Positions 17,401 through 26,413 of a stretch of 55,248 bases of DNA are shown here, piece after piece. Origin of the DNA: Rhizobium redzepovicii (lineage in GTDB: Bacteria > Pseudomonadota > Alphaproteobacteria > Rhizobiales > Rhizobiaceae); assembly GCF_019793435.1 (NCBI RefSeq), contig NZ_JAILYH010000029.1, positions 1-55,248 on the forward strand, read 5' to 3'. Under the pieces are notes generated by a model. The model did no database searches. It was not told where the DNA came from and saw only the letters and a list, made by a program, of their open reading frames with translations. Made by a program: the position numbers and the translations under genes. Numbering within the stretch: position 1 is the first letter of the stretch; each line of letters starts with the position of its first letter.

Positions 17401-18249
17401 ATGCACATAGTTATCTGTATCAAACAGGTACCGGACTCCGCACAAATACGAGTGCATCCGGTGACGAACACAATCATGCGTCAGGGGGTGCCAACCATCA
17501 TCAACCCCTATGATCTGTTCGCCCTTGAAGAGGCGCTCCAGTTGCGCGACCGCCATGGCGGCGAGGTGACCGTGCTCACCATGGGGCCGCCCATGGCAGA
17601 GGACGCGTTGCGCAAGGCGCTCACCTACGGCGCCGACCGCGCCGTACTCTTGACCGACCGTCATTTTGCCGGCTCCGACACTCTGGCGACCTCGTTTGCT
17701 CTTTCGCGAGCCATCGCGAAGATCGGAGAGGCCTTCGGTACGCCCGATATCGTCTTTACGGGCAAACAGACCATCGACGGCGATACCGCCCAGGTTGGGC
17801 CTGGCATCGCCAAGCGCCTCGACCTCCTGCAGCTCACCTACGTTGCCAAAATCGTCTCTGTCGACATCAATGGGCGCGAGATTACGGTGGAGCGCCGCTC
17901 GGAAGGGGGCACGCAGACGCTGATGAGCAAGCTCCCTTGCCTAATTACAATGCTCGAAGGCACAAACGAAATCCGCCGCGGCTCGCTCGATGACGCGCTA
18001 CGGGCCGCGCGCAGCCAGATCGTGAAGTGGAATGCGGCCGACGCTGGCATAGAGGACCTCACCAAGTGCGGCCTGCGTGGCTCGCCAACCGTCGTTAAGA
18101 GGGTCTTTGCCCCTCCTGAGCGGGCGGAAAAGGCGGAGCAGATCGACACCGCGGAAAAAACACCGCGCGATCTCGCGGAGGAGTTGATCGCTGGGATCTT
18201 TTTGCGCCAGCCGGCGCTCGAAAGCGAACTCGCCTTTGACGGCGAATGA
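17401..18249 (+). CDS. fixA: FixA, electron-transfer flavoprotein beta-like
   Basis: The 282-residue ETF-beta family protein starts MHIVICIKQVPDS and contains PYDLFALEEAL, GADRAVLLTDRHFAGSDTLA and FTGKQTIDGDTAQVGP, the AMP/flavin-binding region. With FixB it forms the flavoprotein part of the FixABCX complex. That complex is thought to bifurcate electrons from NADH to quinone and to a low-potential ferredoxin/flavodoxin for nitrogenase. It is the first gene of the operon behind the sigma-54 promoter. A GGAGGGAG lies upstream of ATG 17401. Confidence 0.97.
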   Translation: MHIVICIKQVPDSAQIRVHPVTNTIMRQGVPTIINPYDLFALEEALQLRDRHGGEVTVLTMGPPMAEDALRKALTYGADRAVLLTDRHFAGSDTLATSFALSRAIAKIGEAFGTPDIVFTGKQTIDGDTAQVGPGIAKRLDLLQLTYVAKIVSVDINGREITVERRSEGGTQTLMSKLPCLITMLEGTNEIRRGSLDDALRAARSQIVKWNAADAGIEDLTKCGLRGSPTVVKRVFAPPERAEKAEQIDTAEKTPRDLAEELIAGIFLRQPALESELAFDGE

Positions 18250-18264
18250 AGGCAAGGAGCGACG

Positions 18265-19374
18265 ATGTTGAGCACGAATCGAGAGAGCCCTCCTCCAGCC
18301 GCTGGCCGTGCCGCCATGAAGAAAGAGCTGCCCGATCAGTTTAAGGACCATCGGCACGTTTGGGTCTTCATCGAGCTGGAGCGCGATCAGGTGCATCCCG
18401 TCTCCTTCGAGCTGCTCGGCGAAGGCCGCAAGCTCGCCGACAAGCTGGGCGTCCAGCTTGCCGGCGTCGTTCTCGGACCACCGGGAGAGGCCACGTGGTT
18501 TGCCATCGCCGAGGCTTTTGCTTATGGCGCCGACCTGGCCTACCTCGTCGAGGCCCCACTGCTCGCCGACTACCGAAATGAGCCTTTCACCAAAGCATTG
18601 ACGGATCTGGTTACTAACTACAAACCGGAAATCCTTCTTTTAGGGGCAACGACGCTCGGGCGCGACCTTGCCGGTTCCGTGGCGACGACCTTGTTGACAG
18701 GGCTCACGGCGGATTGCACCGAACTTGATGTGGATGCGGACGGCTCGCTTGCGGCGACCCGGCCGACTTTCGGCGGCTCCTTGCTTTGCACGATCTACAC
18801 GCTCAACTGCCGGCCGCAGATGGCAACGGTCCGGCCGAGGGTCATGGCCATGCCTCCGCGCGGGAATAATAAGATCGGACGCGTCATTCAACACAAAGTG
18901 TCGATGATCGAGGAAGAGATCGTCACTAAGGTCCTCGGTTTCTTGTCCGATGGCCAGTCGGCGACGGCGAATCTCGCCTATGCGGACGTCGTGGTTGCTG
19001 GAGGCCTCGGTCTCGGCGCGGTGGAGAACGTGAAGCTTATGAAGAAACTCGCGCGGACGATCGGGGCCGATTATGGCTGTTCGCGCCCCCTCGTCCAAAA
19101 GGGCTGGATGCCTGCTGATCGGCAGATCGGCCAAACTGGCAAAACTATCCGGCCGAAGCTTTACATAGCAGCCGGCATTTCCGGCGCCATCCAGCATCGC
19201 GTTGGCGTCGAGGGAGCTGATCTTATTTTAGCCATTAACACCGATCCTAACGCGCCGATTTTTGATTTCGCCCACCTCGGCGTCGTCACCGATGCGATCC
19301 GTTTACTGCCGTCATTAACGGAACTCTTCACCCATCGACTGTCGCCGCACAGTCGCGATAAGCTTGCAAACTGA
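18265..19374 (+). CDS. fixB: FixB, electron-transfer flavoprotein alpha-like
   Basis: The 369-residue ETF-alpha family protein has N-terminal domain motifs VWVFIELERDQVHPVSFELL and EILLLGATTLGRDLAGSVA. The C-terminal FAD-binding domain reads VVVAGGLGLG, GQTGKTI, AAGISGAIQH and INTDPNAPIFDFAHLGVV. It pairs with FixA. ATG 18265 is 15 bp after fixA, with AAGGAG upstream. An internal ATG at about residue 18 is an alternative start. Confidence 0.97.
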   Translation: MLSTNRESPPPAAGRAAMKKELPDQFKDHRHVWVFIELERDQVHPVSFELLGEGRKLADKLGVQLAGVVLGPPGEATWFAIAEAFAYGADLAYLVEAPLLADYRNEPFTKALTDLVTNYKPEILLLGATTLGRDLAGSVATTLLTGLTADCTELDVDADGSLAATRPTFGGSLLCTIYTLNCRPQMATVRPRVMAMPPRGNNKIGRVIQHKVSMIEEEIVTKVLGFLSDGQSATANLAYADVVVAGGLGLGAVENVKLMKKLARTIGADYGCSRPLVQKGWMPADRQIGQTGKTIRPKLYIAAGISGAIQHRVGVEGADLILAINTDPNAPIFDFAHLGVVTDAIRLLPSLTELFTHRLSPHSRDKLAN

Positions 19375-19383
19375 GGGCGCCCC

Positions 19384-20691
19384 ATGACTGAGGAAAACTT
19401 CGACGCCATAGTTATCGGGGCCGGCATGGCCGGAAACGCAGCTGCTTACACGATGTCGAACCGCGGCATGAAGGTGCTGCAGTTGGAGCGTGGCGAGTAT
19501 CCGGGCTCCAAGAATGTGCAGGGCGCCATCATGTACGCGGACATGCTGGAGAAAATCCTGCCGGATTTCCGGGATGATGCGCCTCTGGAGCGGCACTTAG
19601 TCGAGCAGCGCTTCTGGATGATGGACGACTCGTCCCACATCGGTATGCAATACCGGTCGGACGACTTCAACGAGTCGAGACACAATCGCTACACGGTCAT
19701 TCGCGCCCAATTCGACAAATGGTTTTCACGCAAGGTGCGCGAGGCCGGAGCGACGCTTCTATGCGAGACGACCGTGACGGAACTCGTTCGTGATCCAAAG
19801 GGCAAGGTGATTGGCGTTCGCACCGACCGCGCCGGCGACGTGATTCTTGCTGACGTGGTCGTTCTCGCAGAGGGCGTCAATGGGCTGCTCGGCACGCGTG
19901 CTGGATTGCGTGACACGCCAAAACCGGAAACTGTCGCGCTCGCCGTCAAGGAAATGCATTTCCTGGCCGAAGAGGTAATTGACCAGCGGTTCGGCCTCAA
20001 GGCCAATGAAGGCTGCGTCATCGAGGCAGTTGGCACGATCTCTCGCAACATGGCCGGGCTTGCCTTCCTCTACACCAACAAAGAATCGATCTCGATCGGC
20101 ATTGGCTGCCTTGTCTCCGAATTCGCGGCAACAATGGAAAGTCCTTATGATCTGCTCGAAAAATTCAAAAGCCATCCGTCGGTAAAGCCGCTGATCGCAG
20201 GAGCGGAAGTCAAGGAATATGCGGCGCATCTCATTCCAGAAGGTGGTTACAAGGCAATTCCGCAGCTTTTTGGTGACGGCTGGGTCGTCGTCGGCGACGC
20301 GGCACAACTTAATAATGCGGTGCACCGCGAGGGGTCAAACCTCGCCATGACGTCGGGGCGCATCGCCGGCGAAGCAATCGTCCAGATCAAGAATCGCAAA
20401 AAGCCGATGGTCAAGGAGAACCTCTCCCTTTACAAGTCGATGCTTGAAAAGTCGTTCGTTATCAAAGACTTGCGGAAATACAAGGACATGCCTGCCCTGC
20501 TGCACACCAATTCCCGCAATTTCTTCACGACTTATCCAAGGTTGCTGTCGCAGGCCGCACAGAACTTTGTGCGAGTCGATGGCACCCCGAAGATCGACAA
20601 GGAACGGGCGACCACGGGCACCTTCATCAAGGCACGCTCCCGCTGGGGGCTGTTTGGTGACGCGGTTCGCTTGGCGCGCGCGTGGCGATAA
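19384..20691 (+). CDS. fixC: FixC, ETF-quinone oxidoreductase-like flavoprotein
   Basis: The 435-residue protein has an N-terminal FAD-binding GxGxxG (AIVIGAGMAGNAAAY), a LERGEYPGSKNVQG segment, and the later WVVVGDAAQLNNAVHREGSNLAMTSGR region, typical of the ETF-QO/FixC family. It is the membrane-associated arm passing electrons to quinone and works with FixX. It starts 9 bp after fixB and is intact. Confidence 0.97.
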   Translation: MTEENFDAIVIGAGMAGNAAAYTMSNRGMKVLQLERGEYPGSKNVQGAIMYADMLEKILPDFRDDAPLERHLVEQRFWMMDDSSHIGMQYRSDDFNESRHNRYTVIRAQFDKWFSRKVREAGATLLCETTVTELVRDPKGKVIGVRTDRAGDVILADVVVLAEGVNGLLGTRAGLRDTPKPETVALAVKEMHFLAEEVIDQRFGLKANEGCVIEAVGTISRNMAGLAFLYTNKESISIGIGCLVSEFAATMESPYDLLEKFKSHPSVKPLIAGAEVKEYAAHLIPEGGYKAIPQLFGDGWVVVGDAAQLNNAVHREGSNLAMTSGRIAGEAIVQIKNRKKPMVKENLSLYKSMLEKSFVIKDLRKYKDMPALLHTNSRNFFTTYPRLLSQAAQNFVRVDGTPKIDKERATTGTFIKARSRWGLFGDAVRLARAWR

Positions 20692-20703
20692 AGGAGAGAT
20701 GAG

Positions 20704-21003
20704 ATGACGGTTGCAGTGACGAACATACGCGTAGAGGACAAGCTTTACCAAAATCGATACGTGGTCGATGCCGGACGCCCGCATATTAGGGTGCGTCCAC
20801 ACGATTGGCCAAGCGTAAATCTGTATGCCCTCACAAGTGTCTGTCCGGCCAAGTGCTACGAATTGAATGACCAGGGCCAAGTGGAGGTTATCGCCGATGG
20901 GTGCATGGAGTGCGGCACGTGCCGCGTACTCTGCGAGGCAAGTGGAGATATCGAGTGGAACTATCCGAGAGGCGGTTTCGGCGTTCTCTTCAAGTTCGGA
21001 TAA
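20704..21003 (+). CDS. fixX: FixX, ferredoxin-like protein
   Basis: The 99-residue protein has the Cys-rich C-terminal half [10 protein letters not shown] followed by [17 protein letters not shown], the FixX [4Fe-4S] binding pattern, and ends [10 protein letters not shown]. It completes the FixABCX complex, passing electrons with FixC. It lies 12 bp after fixC with AAGGAGAG before ATG 20704. Confidence 0.96.
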
Positions 21004-21157
21004 GGGTTTGCAACTCCACGATTCAGAACTAACTTGGGTTTGCAGACGGGCGCATCGGAAACTTGCAGAGGTGCGCGTTGCAGATTGGCATTAGAAATTA
21101 CTATATATACATGCAAGCAAGGGTTATAAGAAACGTTAGACAACCCAAGGCCATATA

Positions 21158-22912
21158 ATGACCCACATGCCCGCCCGACCGGTCGATGGAGCGGAACCCC
21201 TATCTGCGCTACCTGCTGGACCTATGCGCCAAGCGGGCACGCAGCGCAGCGGAATCTACGAGATATCAAAGGTACTGACTGCCCCCGCCCGGCTAGAGAT
21301 TACGCTTGCCAACGTCGTGAACGTCCTCTCTTCCTTTCTGCAGATTCGATGCGGAGCAATCGTTGTTCTAGACGCTGAAGGTCAGCCCGAGATTGCCGCA
21401 ACTGGCGACATCCCCCCATCCTCTCAATCAGCCGCTCGAGGCGTTATACCTAAGGCCGTAATCGACCATATCGCGACGACCGGTATGCCCTTAATCGTAA
21501 AGGATGTCAGCAAGTCCGAATTATTTCAGGCTGAGCCGCAACCGCCTTGGAGCAGCGGCACCGTCCCAATTTCTTTTATTGGCGTTCCGGTAAAAGCCGA
21601 TAATAAAATACTTGGCACAATATCGATCGATCGCGTCAGGAACGACGCCGCCCCCTTCCCCGCCGACGAGGACGTTCGCTTTCTGACCATGGTCGCCAAT
21701 CTGGTCAGTCGGACGATCAGGCTTCATCGTTTCCTGAACCTGGAGGGTCGGCGACCTATCGGCGAACAGGAGAGATCGGAGAAGCCGATCATCGCGCAAA
21801 GGGGCGCGCCGGGCCGACATCCACCCGTCAAAATCGACGGGATTATCGGGGATAGCCCGGCTCTCCAGCAGGTGGTTGAAACCGTCTCGGTGGTGGCGAG
21901 GACGAATTCCACCGTGCTTCTGCGGGGCGAAAGCGGCACCGGCAAGGAATTTTTTGCACAGGCGATCCATGAACTTTCCCCTCGTAAAAACAAGCCGTTC
22001 GTCAAATTGAACTGCGCCGCGCTGCCCGAAGGCGTCCTGGAATCGGAGCTGTTTGGGCATGAAAAAGGGGCTTTCACCGGGGCCATCGCGCAGCGCGCCG
22101 GACGCTTCGAACTGGCAAATGGCGGAACGCTTCTGCTTGACGAGATTGGCGAGATTTCGCCCGCCTTTCAAGCCAAACTGCTGCGCGTCCTGCAGGAAGG
22201 CGAACTGGAGAGGGTGGGCGGAACCAAGACGCTTGCGGTCGACGTCCGGCTCATATGCGCCACGAATAAGAACCTCGAGATGGCTGTTGCAAACGCCGAA
22301 TTCAGGGCCGACCTGTATTACCGCATCAGCGTAGTTCCAATTGTCCTGCCGCCGCTTCGAGAGCGACCCGGCGATATCCCACGCCTTGCGAACGCTCTTC
22401 TTGACCGATTCAACAAGGAGAACCAACGCGAGCTGACGTTTTCGTCGTCGGCGATCGAGGTGATGTCGCAATGCTATTTCCCAGGTAACGTCCGGGAACT
22501 CGAAAACTGCGTGCGAAGGACTGCCACCCTTGCGCGTTCAAGCTCGATCGTTTCGTCTGATTTTGCCTGCAAGAACAGCCAGTGCCTTTCGTCGCTCCTC
22601 TGGAAAACCGACGGGTCGCCCGGCGGCATCACCGTCGATGGGCATGCCCGGAGCAATGTGATGCCGACTTCATCGCCGCGCTCGGGCGGGAGCATCGGTG
22701 CGTCGGACGAGGTATCTTCCGTCAAGGCTTGTGATCCGCACGGTTCCGGTTGTCCCGCAATGGAGTCGCGCCTCACGCAACGGGACCGGTTGATCGAGGC
22801 GATGGAAAAGGCCGGGTGGGTTCAGGCCAAAGCGGCTCGTATTCTCGGCCTTACGCCTCGTCAGGTCGGCTATGCTCTACGCCAGCATCGCATCGAGGTG
22901 AAAAAGCTTTAA
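21158..22912 (+). CDS. nifA: NifA, sigma-54-dependent activator, oxygen-sensitive type
   Basis: The 584-residue product has an N-terminal GAF domain (about 35-190), a central AAA+ domain with Walker A GESGTGKE, the sigma-54 contact loop GAFTGA and Walker B LLLDEIGE, and a C-terminal Fis-type helix-turn-helix (AARILGLTPRQVGYALRQH). Four cysteines follow the pattern C-x11-C-x19-C-x4-C, ending at Cys471 and Cys476, which marks rhizobial NifA proteins that lose activity in oxygen. It lies 154 bp after fixX; no separate sigma-54 site was found there, so read-through from fixA is likely. It activates all GG-N10-GC promoters in this window. Confidence 0.97.
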   Translation: MTHMPARPVDGAEPLSALPAGPMRQAGTQRSGIYEISKVLTAPARLEITLANVVNVLSSFLQIRCGAIVVLDAEGQPEIAATGDIPPSSQSAARGVIPKAVIDHIATTGMPLIVKDVSKSELFQAEPQPPWSSGTVPISFIGVPVKADNKILGTISIDRVRNDAAPFPADEDVRFLTMVANLVSRTIRLHRFLNLEGRRPIGEQERSEKPIIAQRGAPGRHPPVKIDGIIGDSPALQQVVETVSVVARTNSTVLLRGESGTGKEFFAQAIHELSPRKNKPFVKLNCAALPEGVLESELFGHEKGAFTGAIAQRAGRFELANGGTLLLDEIGEISPAFQAKLLRVLQEGELERVGGTKTLAVDVRLICATNKNLEMAVANAEFRADLYYRISVVPIVLPPLRERPGDIPRLANALLDRFNKENQRELTFSSSAIEVMSQCYFPGNVRELENCVRRTATLARSSSIVSSDFACKNSQCLSSLLWKTDGSPGGITVDGHARSNVMPTSSPRSGGSIGASDEVSSVKACDPHGSGCPAMESRLTQRDRLIEAMEKAGWVQAKAARILGLTPRQVGYALRQHRIEVKKL

Positions 22913-22986
22913 GCGCCTGGGTGATGTTGGACCTTCTCGATCTCCAATGCCTGGTTTGGTGGCTTACGGACAACTCTTTTGTCGAC

Positions 22987-23002
22987 TGTCGGAAGCTTGA
23001 CA
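22987..23002. promoter_or_regulatory. NifA upstream activator sequence of nifB
   Basis: TGTCGGAAGCTTGACA is TGT-N10-ACA, 70 bp upstream of the nifB -24 element. It differs from the fixA site only in the spacer and resembles it closely (TGTCGG.AAGCTT.ACA). Confidence 0.85.
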
Positions 23003-23072
23003 AGTCTGTGTCCGAACACGGTCGGAATAGAGCAATAAACGCAAATTCTTAAAGCAAATCCCGTCCTTGGGA

Positions 23073-23088
23073 TGGCATGGCTTTTGCG
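23073..23088 (+). promoter_or_regulatory. Sigma-54 promoter of nifB-fdxN-nifZ-nifT
   Basis: TGGCATGGCTTTTGCG has GG-N10-GC and a near-consensus -12 TTGC. It lies 38 bp before nifB. Confidence 0.88.
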
Positions 23089-23125
23089 TTTTGAAAGGCG
23101 ACGTCAACTAGCAACGGAGCACTCA

Positions 23126-24604
23126 ATGTCCGCACCGATGATTTCGCTTGAAAGTGCGACCAGCACGACATCCTTGGATCAATTGCTGGCGACCGCGAAA
23201 CCGAGTGGCTGCACATCCTCGTCATGTGGCGTGTCCACAAAACCGGCCGACGTGGACCAGGCTATCTGGGCGAAGATCAAAAACCACCCCTGCTATTCAG
23301 AAGAGGCTCACCATTATTTCGCGCGCATGCATGTCGCGGTCGCACCAGCCTGCAATATCCAGTGCAACTATTGCAATCGTAAATATGACTGCGCCAACGA
23401 AAGCCGCCCTGGGGTCGTCTCGGAAAAGTTGACGCCAGACCAGGCGCTGCGCAAGGTCATTGCCGTCGCCAACGAAGTGCCGCAGCTTTCCGTGCTGGGT
23501 GTCGCCGGACCGGGCGATGCCTGTTACGACTGGAAGAAGACAAAGGAAACGTTCGAACGAGTTGCGGGGGAGATCCACGACATCAAGCTGTGCATCTCCA
23601 CCAACGGGCTTGCGCTGCCGGATCACGTCGCCGAACTTGTCGACATGAATGTCGATCACGTGACAATTACGATCAACATGGTTGACCCTGAAATCGGCGC
23701 AGAGATCTATCCCTGGATCTTTTACCGCAACCGTCGTTACACCGGCATCGAAGCTGCCAGAATTCTGCACGAGCGGCAAATGGTGGGCCTGGAGATGCTG
23801 ACCGCGTGCGGCATCATCACCAAAGTCAATTCGGTGATGATTCCTGGTGTCAACGACGAACACCTGGTCGAGGTAAATAAATGGGTCAAGGAGCGGGGGG
23901 CGTTCCTGCACAACGTCATGCCGCTTATTTCCGATCCGGCCCATGGCACCTACTACGGCTTGACCGGACAGCGCGGCCCGCGGGCGCTCGAATTGAAGGC
24001 GCTCCAGGATCGTCTCGAAGGCGGCGCAAAGCTAATGCGCCATTGCCGGCAATGTAGGGCCGATGCCGTCGGCCTGCTTGGGGATGATCGGGGCCAGGAG
24101 TTCGCACTCGACCAGCTTCCCGGAGAGATCACCTATGACGCCCGTAAGCGCGAGGCCTATCGGGAAGTGATCGCCCGCGAACGCGGCGATCACGCGACCG
24201 CCAAGAGCGAGGCAATCGAGACAGTCAAAGCAGCCGGCGATGGGTCCCTCCACGTCGCGGTCGCGACAAAGGGTGGCGGTCGCATCAACGAGCACTTCGG
24301 CCATGCGAAGGAGTTCCAAGTATACGAAGCTTCGTCGAGAGGCATCACCTACGTCGGGCATCGCAAGATCGAACAGTATTGCCTCGGAGGCAGGGGCGAG
24401 GAAGCCACCCTCGACGGCATCATAACTGCGCTGGTCGGTATTGACGTCGTGCTATGCGCCAAGATCGGGGAGTGCCCTAAGACTAAGCTCATGGAGGCCG
24501 GGGTTCGGGCAACGGATGCTTATTGCTATGACTACATCGAGACCGCCATCGGCACCCTCTACGCCGCCAAGTTTGGCGTCGAACCACAAGCGGCGACGGC
24601 GTGA
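23126..24604 (+). CDS. nifB: NifB, FeMo-cofactor (NifB-co) synthase
   Basis: The 492-residue radical SAM enzyme fuses two 4Fe clusters with a carbide and a sulfide to make NifB-co, the FeMo-co core. The SAM-cluster motif is C-x3-C-x2-C at Cys76, Cys80 and Cys83 (ACNIQCNYC). Accessory-cluster cysteines appear in GGAKLMRHCRQCRADAVG. The C-terminal NifX-like domain (VAVATKGGGRINEHFGHAKEF) is present, so this is the long two-domain form. ATG 23126 has CGGAG upstream. The upstream in-frame extension overlaps the promoter and is not coding. Confidence 0.97.
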   Translation: MSAPMISLESATSTTSLDQLLATAKPSGCTSSSCGVSTKPADVDQAIWAKIKNHPCYSEEAHHYFARMHVAVAPACNIQCNYCNRKYDCANESRPGVVSEKLTPDQALRKVIAVANEVPQLSVLGVAGPGDACYDWKKTKETFERVAGEIHDIKLCISTNGLALPDHVAELVDMNVDHVTITINMVDPEIGAEIYPWIFYRNRRYTGIEAARILHERQMVGLEMLTACGIITKVNSVMIPGVNDEHLVEVNKWVKERGAFLHNVMPLISDPAHGTYYGLTGQRGPRALELKALQDRLEGGAKLMRHCRQCRADAVGLLGDDRGQEFALDQLPGEITYDARKREAYREVIARERGDHATAKSEAIETVKAAGDGSLHVAVATKGGGRINEHFGHAKEFQVYEASSRGITYVGHRKIEQYCLGGRGEEATLDGIITALVGIDVVLCAKIGECPKTKLMEAGVRATDAYCYDYIETAIGTLYAAKFGVEPQAATA

Positions 24605-24638
24605 GCGCTCTTAATCCAACATCTTCAGGAGTTTAAAA

Positions 24639-24845
24639 ATGGCCTTCAGGATCATAGCGTCCCAATGCACCCAGTGCGGTGCCTGCGAGTTCGAATGCCC
24701 CTCCGGTGCGATCAGGTTCAAAGGTGAGATCTACGTTATCGACCCGGAAAAATGCACCGAATGCAAGGGTACCTTCGAAACGCAGCAATGCGCGGAGGTT
24801 TGCCCCGTGCCGAAGACCTGCGTCCCCGCCGCACCTGCGATTTGA
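24639..24845 (+). CDS. fdxN: FdxN, 2[4Fe-4S] ferredoxin
   Basis: The 68-residue bacterial-type ferredoxin has a first cluster motif C-x2-C-x2-C-x3-CP (CTQCGACEFECP) and a second CTECKG..CAEVCP with a longer loop, the FdxN pattern. It probably supplies electrons to NifB and/or nitrogenase. It lies 34 bp after nifB with an AGGAG before ATG 24639. Confidence 0.95.
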   Translation: MAFRIIASQCTQCGACEFECPSGAIRFKGEIYVIDPEKCTECKGTFETQQCAEVCPVPKTCVPAAPAI

Positions 24846-24909
24846 CCTTCAGCATGGTCGGGGCTCCTGCGGAGAAGCCTTCAATGATATCCTGCAAGGA
24901 GGAATGCCC

Positions 24910-25227
24910 ATGGGCCTTGGACGTGAACAGGAGGTCGAAATCCACAGGCCTCCACGATTTACACCCGGCGAGCGGGTGCGGGCCAGACTTCACGTAAAGA
25001 ATGACGGCACCTATGCTGGCAAAAAAATTGGGGAAAATTTGGTGCGGAAGGGCGACGAAGGCTATGTGCGCGACATCGGCACCTTTCTCCAGCAGTTTTA
25101 CATCTATGCCGTCGAATGGGTCGAACGTGGCACTATCGTCGGCATGCGTGCCCGTGAACTGACGAGTCTAGACAACGCCGCTGCTTGCGGCGCTGCTGAA
25201 ATCGCGGGGCCCCCAACGGAGGAATAG
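24910..25227 (+). CDS. nifZ: NifZ
   Basis: The 105-residue NifZ family protein has the core PPRFTPGERVRARLHVKNDG, RKGDEGYVRDIGTFLQQ and YAVEW. NifZ helps P-cluster maturation of the MoFe protein. ATG 24910 fits a GGAGG 8 nt upstream. ATG 24904, two codons earlier, is almost on top of the ribosome-binding site and less likely. It is co-transcribed from the nifB promoter. Confidence 0.93.
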   Translation: MGLGREQEVEIHRPPRFTPGERVRARLHVKNDGTYAGKKIGENLVRKGDEGYVRDIGTFLQQFYIYAVEWVERGTIVGMRARELTSLDNAAACGAAEIAGPPTEE

Positions 25228-25231
25228 CGAC

Positions 25232-25444
25232 ATGAAGATAATGATTCGGAGAACGAGCGCCGGCTTGTCGGCTTACGTACCAAAGAAAGATCTCGAAGAG
25301 CCGATCGTAGATGTCGAGGCTGATGACATGTGGGGCGGCACGATCACTCTCAGGAACGGCTGGAGACTCGTCTTGCCCAAGCTATCGCGGGATACGCCTC
25401 TGCCGATCACCGTCCACGCAAGGAAGATTCCTGACGAGGACTGA
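25232..25444 (+). CDS. nifT: NifT/FixU
   Basis: The 70-residue NifT/FixU family protein contains MKIMIRRTSAGLSAYVPKKD, WGGTITLRNGWRLVLP and PITVHARKIPDE. The exact function is unknown; it is regularly encoded after nifZ in rhizobia. It starts 4 bp after the nifZ stop, with a GGAGG overlapping the nifZ end. Confidence 0.93.
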   Translation: MKIMIRRTSAGLSAYVPKKDLEEPIVDVEADDMWGGTITLRNGWRLVLPKLSRDTPLPITVHARKIPDED

Positions 25445-25474
25445 TGCTGCAAACGAGAGGTAAGAGAAAACAGC

Positions 25475-26413
25475 ATGAATAAAATTTTGACCTCGGACCG
25501 TCTCCTGATCATTCGCAACGGTGACGCCGAAAAAAGACTTAGGCTGCTTCAGGAAGCGCTCGCTGCGGATCGGATCGTTCCCTATCTCGGTCCGGATCTC
25601 CTTCGGCTGCAATCCACGGAACCACCTGTACCGGACACCCCGGAAGCCGTCTCCGCGGCACTCAACGAACGCACACCTGCCCCTTCCAGGATACGCAGCA
25701 ATATGTGGTCAGTCGCGCAGTTTATTGAACAGCGACGGCATCGCCGGACGCTTCAGGCCTGGATGGCAGAAATATTTGGAGCACCCGTGGCGCCGACCGC
25801 CCTCCACGACTGGCTCGCAACGCTGCCGCTCTCCCTTATCGTCGACGGTTGGTACGACGGGACAATGCGTGCGGCTTTCGCGAAGACCGGTCGAACGGAT
25901 GTCGTCGAGATTCAGGGCGTCACGCGTGCAAACGGCGGCGGCGACATTTGGACAAAAACTTACGATCTGTCCGGGAGAGACGTCGAATGCGTCGCAGCGC
26001 CAAAGACGGTCCTCTATGCGCCGTACGGCAGTGTTATACCAGCTTCGAACTTTCTGGTGTCCGATTCCGATTACGTGGAAGTCCTAACCGAAATCGATAT
26101 CCAGACGCCAATACCTGGAATGGTGAAAGAACGGCGTATAGATCGCGGTTTTCTTTTCATTGGCTGCCGCTTCAACGATCAGATGCTCCGGATCTACGCT
26201 CGACAGATCATCAAGCGCTCTCACGGCCCCCACTTTGCAGTACTTGATGCGGAAGGCCTTACCAAAAACGAGCGCCGTTTCCTTGCAGCAAGCGGAATCA
26301 CGGTGGTCGACCTGCCGATCGGCGAAGCCGCGGCTCTGCTTGTACCATTTGGTAGCAAGGCGGATGGTGACCATGGCCGCACGGCTCCCGCTTCGAATCT
26401 CTGTAGCGGCTAG
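25475..26413 (+). CDS. SIR2-like domain protein of the nif operon
   Basis: The 312-residue product has SIR2-family traits: IVPYLGPDLL near residue 37, LSLIVDGWYDGTMRAAF near residue 120, YGSVIPASNFLVSDSDY near 190, and DRGFLFIGCRFNDQMLRIYAR near 225. This is the SIR2_2-type fold, which binds NAD in relatives. It lies 30 bp after nifT and is probably in the nifB operon. The substrate is unknown. The last few codons lie at the edge of the IS481 element, whose transposase stop overlaps this stop by 4 bp, so the native C-terminus may have been altered. The catalytic His of true deacetylases is not obvious. Confidence 0.75.
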   Translation: MNKILTSDRLLIIRNGDAEKRLRLLQEALAADRIVPYLGPDLLRLQSTEPPVPDTPEAVSAALNERTPAPSRIRSNMWSVAQFIEQRRHRRTLQAWMAEIFGAPVAPTALHDWLATLPLSLIVDGWYDGTMRAAFAKTGRTDVVEIQGVTRANGGGDIWTKTYDLSGRDVECVAAPKTVLYAPYGSVIPASNFLVSDSDYVEVLTEIDIQTPIPGMVKERRIDRGFLFIGCRFNDQMLRIYARQIIKRSHGPHFAVLDAEGLTKNERRFLAASGITVVDLPIGEAAALLVPFGSKADGDHGRTAPASNLCSG

